The position numbers and the translations under genes were made by a program. A DNA stretch of 16,223 nt from JBEKZQ01 sp049509675 (GTDB lineage Bacteria > Planctomycetota > Planctomycetia > Pirellulales > Thermoguttaceae), in the NCBI GenBank assembly GCA_049509675.1, contig JBEKZQ010000084.1:1-16223 (forward strand), written 5' to 3'. This document shows, one piece after another, positions 12,717 through 16,223 of this stretch. Numbering within the stretch: the first letter of the stretch is position 1; every line of letters begins with the position of its first letter. The notes under the pieces are model-generated. The model worked only from the letters and a program-made list of their open reading frames with translations. It did no database searches and was not told the DNA's origin.

Positions 12717-13046
12717 TGATTTCTTTCCGCATCCGCGTCAAGTTGCATATCAGTCCCTGGCTGCGAAGAACCCTATTGTATCAGCACATCGGCTACAGTC
12801 GAGAGGGCGGCCGAGTTTTTTCGGGCCAAGTGCATTGCCGGCAAACTCTTGCGCCGCAAGGGGGTTTTTCGATCGCAACGAGGCCTGCCGCGGCGGTGCG
12901 CGCGGTCTTTCGTGTCCCCAATCACCCCACAGAAGGAGGCCCCCTGAAACAAAGTGCGCAATGTCGGTATGCTGACGCTGGTATACAATCGTTGGCAGAA
13001 GCGGTCCCGTTCCTGTTTCTGAGCGATCATAGTGAGGAGCAAGAGC
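12717..13046. other. 330-nt spacer between tRNA-Met and the prolyl oligopeptidase gene
   Basis: No gene is supported. A small terminator-like hairpin on the plus strand (CTTGC-GCC-GCAAG, 12848-12860, then GGGG and five T) lies in the middle but has no gene to end. Divergent promoter candidates sit at each end. Confidence 0.5.
12979..12987 (+). promoter_or_regulatory. candidate extended -10 for the prolyl oligopeptidase gene
   Basis: TGGTATACA (TG-n-TATACA, 5/6 to the -10 consensus) has no clear -35. It would start transcription near 12994 with a leader of about 53 nt. Confidence 0.35.
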
Positions 13047-15215
13047 ATGAGCAAGAAGGGCGTTCTGGGGTTTCTCTTGGCATGTTTCGTAAGCCCGGCC
13101 GGCATCGCGTCGGCCGGCGACCGCATCCAGTATCCGCCGGCACGCCGCGTCGATCACGTGGACAGCTACTTCGGCGCCAGGGTGGCCGATCCCTATCGCT
13201 GGCTGGAGGAGGACATTCGCAACGCGCCGGAGGTCGCCGCCTGGGTCGCGGCCGAGAACAAGGTGACGTATCGCTACCTGGAGTCGATCCCGCAGCGGGA
13301 GAAGATTCGCCGCCGGCTCACGGCGCTGTGGAATTTCGCCCAATATGCCTCGCCCTTCAAGGCCGGCGGCCGCTACTACTATCTGAAGAACGACGGCCTG
13401 CAGAATCAGCCGGTGCTGTACGTGATGGACACGCTGGACGGCCGGCCGCGGCCGCTGCTGGATCCGAACACCTGGTCCAAGGACGGCACGATCGCGCTGG
13501 GCGGCCTGGGCTTTAGCGACGGCGGCCGCTACATGGCCTATTGCCGCGCCGAGGCCGGCTCCGACTGGTCCACCTGGCAGGTGATGGAGATCGGCTCCGG
13601 CAAGCTTCTGGCCGACGAGTTGAAGTGGACCAAGTTCTCCCACGCCTCCTGGAGCAAGGACGGCAAAGGCTTCTTCTATAGCCGTTTCGAGGAGCCGAAG
13701 AAGGGGGCCGAGTTCCAGGCCCTGAACTTCAACAACAAGCTCTACTATCACCGCGCCGGCACTCCCCAAGCGGCCGACGTGCTCACCTACTTTCGGCCCG
13801 AACATCCGCAGTGGCAATACGCGGGCTTTGCCAGCGAAGACGGCCGATACCTGGTGATCCTCACGGAACTGGGGACCGACGAGCGCTTCCGCGTGACGGT
13901 GAAGAAGTTGACCGACGCGGGCGAGGCGCCCATCGAGTTGATCGACAACTTCGAGCACGAGTACAGCTTCGTGGGCAACGACGGCCCGCTGCTGTACTTC
14001 AAGACCGACGTCGACGCCCCGCGGGGACGCGTGGTGGCGATCGATCTGGACAAATTCACAGGTCAGGCTGCGCCGGGCGGAAGCGCTCCCGTACAGCCCG
14101 AGTTGCAAGAGATCATTCCGCAGGCCGAGGAAACCCTGGTCGCCGCGAGTTTCGTGGGCGACCGCTTCATCGCCAGTTACCTCAAGGACGTCAGGTCGCA
14201 GGTCAAGGTGTTCTCGGCCAAGGGCCGGTTCCTCCGCGCGGTCGAGCTTCCCGGCATCGGCACGGCGACGGGTTTCCACGGCAAGCGGACCGACACGGAA
14301 ACCTTTTTCACTTTCGCCAGTTTCGCCACGCCGCCCGGCATTTATCATTACGACGTAATCAGCGGCGCAAGCCGGCTCTTCCGGCGGGCGGAAGGGAAGT
14401 TCAACCCCGACGACTACCAGGTGCAACAGGTCTTCTACCGCAGCAAGGACGGCACGCGGGTGCCGATGTTCCTGGCCTACAGGAAAGGCATCCGCCCGGA
14501 CGGTTCCAACCCCACGCTCCTTTACGGCTACGGCGGGTTCAACATTTCGCTGCCGCCGCTGTTTTCGATCGGCCGGCTCGCCTGGATGGACATGGGCGGC
14601 GTGTACGCGCAGCCCAATCTCCGCGGCGGCGGCGAATACGGCGAGGCCTGGCACAAGGCCGGCACCAAGCTCCGCAAGCAAAACGTGTTCGACGACTTCA
14701 TCGCGGCCGCCGAGTGGCTGATCGCCGAGAAGTACACGCGCCGCGACAAGCTGGCCATCCAAGGCGGCAGCAACGGCGGGCTCCTGGTGGGCGCCGTGAT
14801 GACCCAACGGCCGGACCTGTTCGGCGCCTGCCTGCCGCAGGTGGGCGTCATGGACATGTTGCGATTCCACAAGTTCACCGAGGGCCGCACCTGGGTCGAC
14901 GACTACGGCTCCTCCGACGATCCCCAGGAGTTCAAGGCCCTGCGGAAATACTCGCCCTATCACAACATCCGGCAGGGCACCTGCTATCCGCCCACGTTGA
15001 TCACCACGGCCGACACCGACGATCGCGTGGTGCCGGGCCACAGTTTCAAGTTCGCCGCCGCCTTGCAGCACGCGCAATCGTGCGACAAGCCGGTGCTGAT
15101 CCGCATCTCCACCCGCGCCGGTCACGGCGCCGGCAAACCGACCAGCAAGCGGATCGAGGAAACCAGCGACGAGTGGGCCTTTTTGGCAAAGGCCCTCGGG
15201 ATGGGCGACGATTGA
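13047..15215 (+). CDS. exported prolyl oligopeptidase (peptidase family S9A)
   Basis: The product is 722 aa, close to the 710 aa of the well-studied porcine enzyme. It cleaves peptides after proline. An N-terminal signal (MSKKGVLGFLLACFVSPAGIASA) points to export, with signal peptidase I cleavage after ASA-23. LLAC-13 could also be a short lipobox. A seven-bladed propeller follows (RVADPYRWLEED, ..., VGNDGPLLYFKTD). The alpha/beta-hydrolase domain carries YGYGGFNISLPP, GGVYAQPNLRGGGEYGE, nucleophile S575 in GGSNGG, D658 and R660 in TDDRVVP, and H693 in GHGAGKPT. The full Ser-Asp-His triad is present. ATG 13047 has AGGAG 7 nt upstream. A GTG at 13032 is in frame but lacks this spacing. It probably acts in the periplasm on small peptides. 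Confidence 0.96.
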   Translation: MSKKGVLGFLLACFVSPAGIASAGDRIQYPPARRVDHVDSYFGARVADPYRWLEEDIRNAPEVAAWVAAENKVTYRYLESIPQREKIRRRLTALWNFAQYASPFKAGGRYYYLKNDGLQNQPVLYVMDTLDGRPRPLLDPNTWSKDGTIALGGLGFSDGGRYMAYCRAEAGSDWSTWQVMEIGSGKLLADELKWTKFSHASWSKDGKGFFYSRFEEPKKGAEFQALNFNNKLYYHRAGTPQAADVLTYFRPEHPQWQYAGFASEDGRYLVILTELGTDERFRVTVKKLTDAGEAPIELIDNFEHEYSFVGNDGPLLYFKTDVDAPRGRVVAIDLDKFTGQAAPGGSAPVQPELQEIIPQAEETLVAASFVGDRFIASYLKDVRSQVKVFSAKGRFLRAVELPGIGTATGFHGKRTDTETFFTFASFATPPGIYHYDVISGASRLFRRAEGKFNPDDYQVQQVFYRSKDGTRVPMFLAYRKGIRPDGSNPTLLYGYGGFNISLPPLFSIGRLAWMDMGGVYAQPNLRGGGEYGEAWHKAGTKLRKQNVFDDFIAAAEWLIAEKYTRRDKLAIQGGSNGGLLVGAVMTQRPDLFGACLPQVGVMDMLRFHKFTEGRTWVDDYGSSDDPQEFKALRKYSPYHNIRQGTCYPPTLITTADTDDRVVPGHSFKFAAALQHAQSCDKPVLIRISTRAGHGAGKPTSKRIEETSDEWAFLAKALGMGDD

Positions 15216-15228
15216 TGGGAAAGCAGCA

Positions 15229-15276
15229 GGCACACGGCGTGTGCCGTCCGAAAAGTTACGGCACACGGAGTGTGCC
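15229..15276. repeat. double-palindrome hairpin (GGCACACGG-GTGTGCC repeat)
   Basis: Two 17-nt near-palindromes, GGCACACGGCGTGTGCC (15229-15245) and GGCACACGGAGTGTGCC (15260-15276), occur side by side. They are also inverted relative to each other, so 19-nt arms (15229-15247 and 15258-15276) pair at 17 of 19 positions around a 10-nt loop. It starts 14 nt after the oligopeptidase stop, so it may also serve as a transcript end. I know this as a dispersed repeat in planctomycetes and some other phyla. Confidence 0.8.
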
Positions 15277-15303
15277 TACTACCATGCCGCACCGAAAAGA
15301 CTG

Positions 15304-15331
15304 TTGACATCGTGTTTCGCGCGGGTATAAT
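15304..15331 (+). promoter_or_regulatory. perfect-consensus sigma70 promoter for the oxidoreductase gene
   Basis: TTGACA (15304-15309) and TATAAT (15326-15331) match the consensus at all 12 positions with a 16-nt spacer. The predicted start near 15338 leaves a leader of about 49 nt ending in AGGAGG. No operator dyad is obvious. Confidence 0.75.
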
Positions 15332-15386
15332 CGAGCCCGTTGTGGCCAGTTGGCTTGGCAAACCTAGATCTTCAGGAGGAGCACCG

Positions 15387-16223
15387 ATGAAGACGGGCAA
15401 GAGCGGGATCAGTCGGCGGCGTTTTTTGCAGGGCACGGCGACAGTCGCGGCCGTGGCGATCGTGCCGCGGCACGTGCTGGCGCAGGGGCCGCAGGGGGCA
15501 AGCGGTCCGCTGCCGCCCAGCGAGAGCCTGGGTGGGGCCCTGATCGGCTGCGGCGGGCGCGGCGGAGCCACCTTCGACGGTCTTGGCAAGGGCGTCCGCA
15601 TGTTGGCCCAGTGCGACGTGCGGTTCAAAGACAAGGCCAATGACAAGACCGTCTATACCGACTTCCGCAAAGTGCTGGAACGCAAGGATATTGACGTGGT
15701 GGCCATCGCCACGCACCCCGGCTGGCACGCCTTGATTTCCATTGCCGCCATGGAGGCCGGCAAGGACGTGCTTTGCGAGAAGCCCATGTGCCGCTTCATC
15801 GCGGAAGGCCGCGCCGTGGCCGAGGCCGAAAAACGCTACGGCCGCATCTTCCAGATCGGCACCTACGGACGATTCGGGGCCAATCGCAAGATCCGCAAGA
15901 TCTTCGATAGCGGCCTGCTGCAGCAGTGCGACACCGTCTTCATCCAGCGCGGCGGCGTCAAAGTGAAGGAATGGAGCGGCATGGTGAAGTACAAGGTCGA
16001 GCGCGTGCCCGCCAATCTCGACTGGGACATGTATTGCGGGCCGGCCCCGTTGCGGCCCTATCAGCCGCACCGTGTCGGCGGCACCCACCGCGGCTACTGG
16101 GACTATGAAGGCGGCGGACTGTCGGATATGTCCCACCATCACCTGGACGGGCCGGCCTATCAGTACGGCCGCGACGTCACCTCGCCCGTGGAAATCACCC
16201 CTTATGCGCCGCCCCTGCACCCC
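15387..16223 (+). CDS. Gfo/Idh/MocA-family oxidoreductase, twin-arginine exported (3' end outside window)
   Basis: ATG 15387 follows AGGAGG at 7 nt; 279 codons are visible and the frame is open at the window edge. The N-terminus is a Tat signal: SRRRFLQGTATVAAVAIVP, then HVLA-QG as the likely cleavage site. Next is the NAD(P)-binding fold: ALIGCGGRGG (a G-x-G-x-x-G variant), a second strand ending LAQCDV (Asp expected near the ribose), DIDVVAIATHPGWHALISIAAMEAGKDVLCEKPM with the EKP signature, and IFQIGTYGRF. Later WDMYCGPAPLRPYQPHR and YEGGGLSDMSHHHLDGPAYQYG match the C-terminal domain with conserved histidines. Family members oxidise or reduce sugars and inositols. Planctomycetes hold many secreted copies, probably for glycan breakdown. 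The substrate is unknown. Confidence 0.95.
   Translation, partial: MKTGKSGISRRRFLQGTATVAAVAIVPRHVLAQGPQGASGPLPPSESLGGALIGCGGRGGATFDGLGKGVRMLAQCDVRFKDKANDKTVYTDFRKVLERKDIDVVAIATHPGWHALISIAAMEAGKDVLCEKPMCRFIAEGRAVAEAEKRYGRIFQIGTYGRFGANRKIRKIFDSGLLQQCDTVFIQRGGVKVKEWSGMVKYKVERVPANLDWDMYCGPAPLRPYQPHRVGGTHRGYWDYEGGGLSDMSHHHLDGPAYQYGRDVTSPVEITPYAPPLHP

Noticed and set aside
12520..12975. Plus-strand frame encoding WRGQDLNLR..GYEPRE
   Set aside because: This is the antisense translation of the tRNA-Met gene, a common false gene in databases.
12750..15266. An 838-codon open frame on the minus strand
   Set aside because: It is antisense to the prolyl oligopeptidase, has no family motif, and is His/Arg/Gly-rich shadow sequence expected in GC-rich DNA.
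1..16223. CRISPR array, transposase or complete defence system
   Set aside because: No regularly spaced repeats with unique spacers, no transposase or integrase motifs, and no recognisable restriction, CBASS, retron or similar core genes were seen.

Overview
The window is GC-rich bacterial chromosomal DNA that looks planctomycetal, probably Pirellulales-like. This is an inference from gene content and repeats, not from a marker gene. The signs are: a giant autotransporter-associated beta-strand-repeat protein with a PEP-CTERM tail; a twin-arginine-exported Gfo/Idh/MocA oxidoreductase; an LL-diaminopimelate aminotransferase starting MSDPYF; DKNYY and clan AA protease accessory genes; and intergenic hairpins of the TAGCCCGAAGCGC and GGCACACGG(A/C)GTGTGCC kinds that I associate with planctomycetes.

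Layout. (1) 1-2426, plus strand: the 3' part of the surface protein. (2) 2535-5712, minus strand: a likely operon transcribed as unknown gene A, unknown gene B, dapL (lysine and cell-wall precursor synthesis), then a lone PAS-domain protein. A and B overlap by 4 nt, and B ends 10 nt before dapL. (3) 5856-7019, minus: a small conserved-looking protein followed by a radical SAM enzyme. (4) 7316-8946, minus: ilvN (acetolactate synthase regulatory subunit) and ilvC (ketol-acid reductoisomerase), with ilvB not adjacent. ilvC is bracketed by two inverted copies of a CCCTCACCC/CTCTCCC hairpin element and ends at a heptamer tandem repeat. (5) 9193-10176, plus: an EamA-type transporter, possibly leaderless, divergent from ilvN. 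(6) 10197-12539, minus: an accessory patch with a toxin-antitoxin operon whose MazF/PemK toxin has lost its 3' end, a retropepsin-like protease, an antitoxin-like small gene and a DKNYY-repeat protein. (7) 12643-12716, minus: a tRNA-Met(CAU) of initiator type with several unusual mismatches. (8) 13047-15215, plus: an exported prolyl oligopeptidase. (9) 15387 to the window end, plus: the Gfo/Idh/MocA oxidoreductase, preceded by a perfect-consensus sigma70 promoter.

Most of the window is core metabolism plus typical planctomycetal surface and secreted proteins. No complete known defence system, CRISPR array or transposase is visible. The best candidates for something undescribed are the coupled unknown genes A and B fused into the dapL transcription unit, and the small antitoxin-like/aspartic-protease pair.
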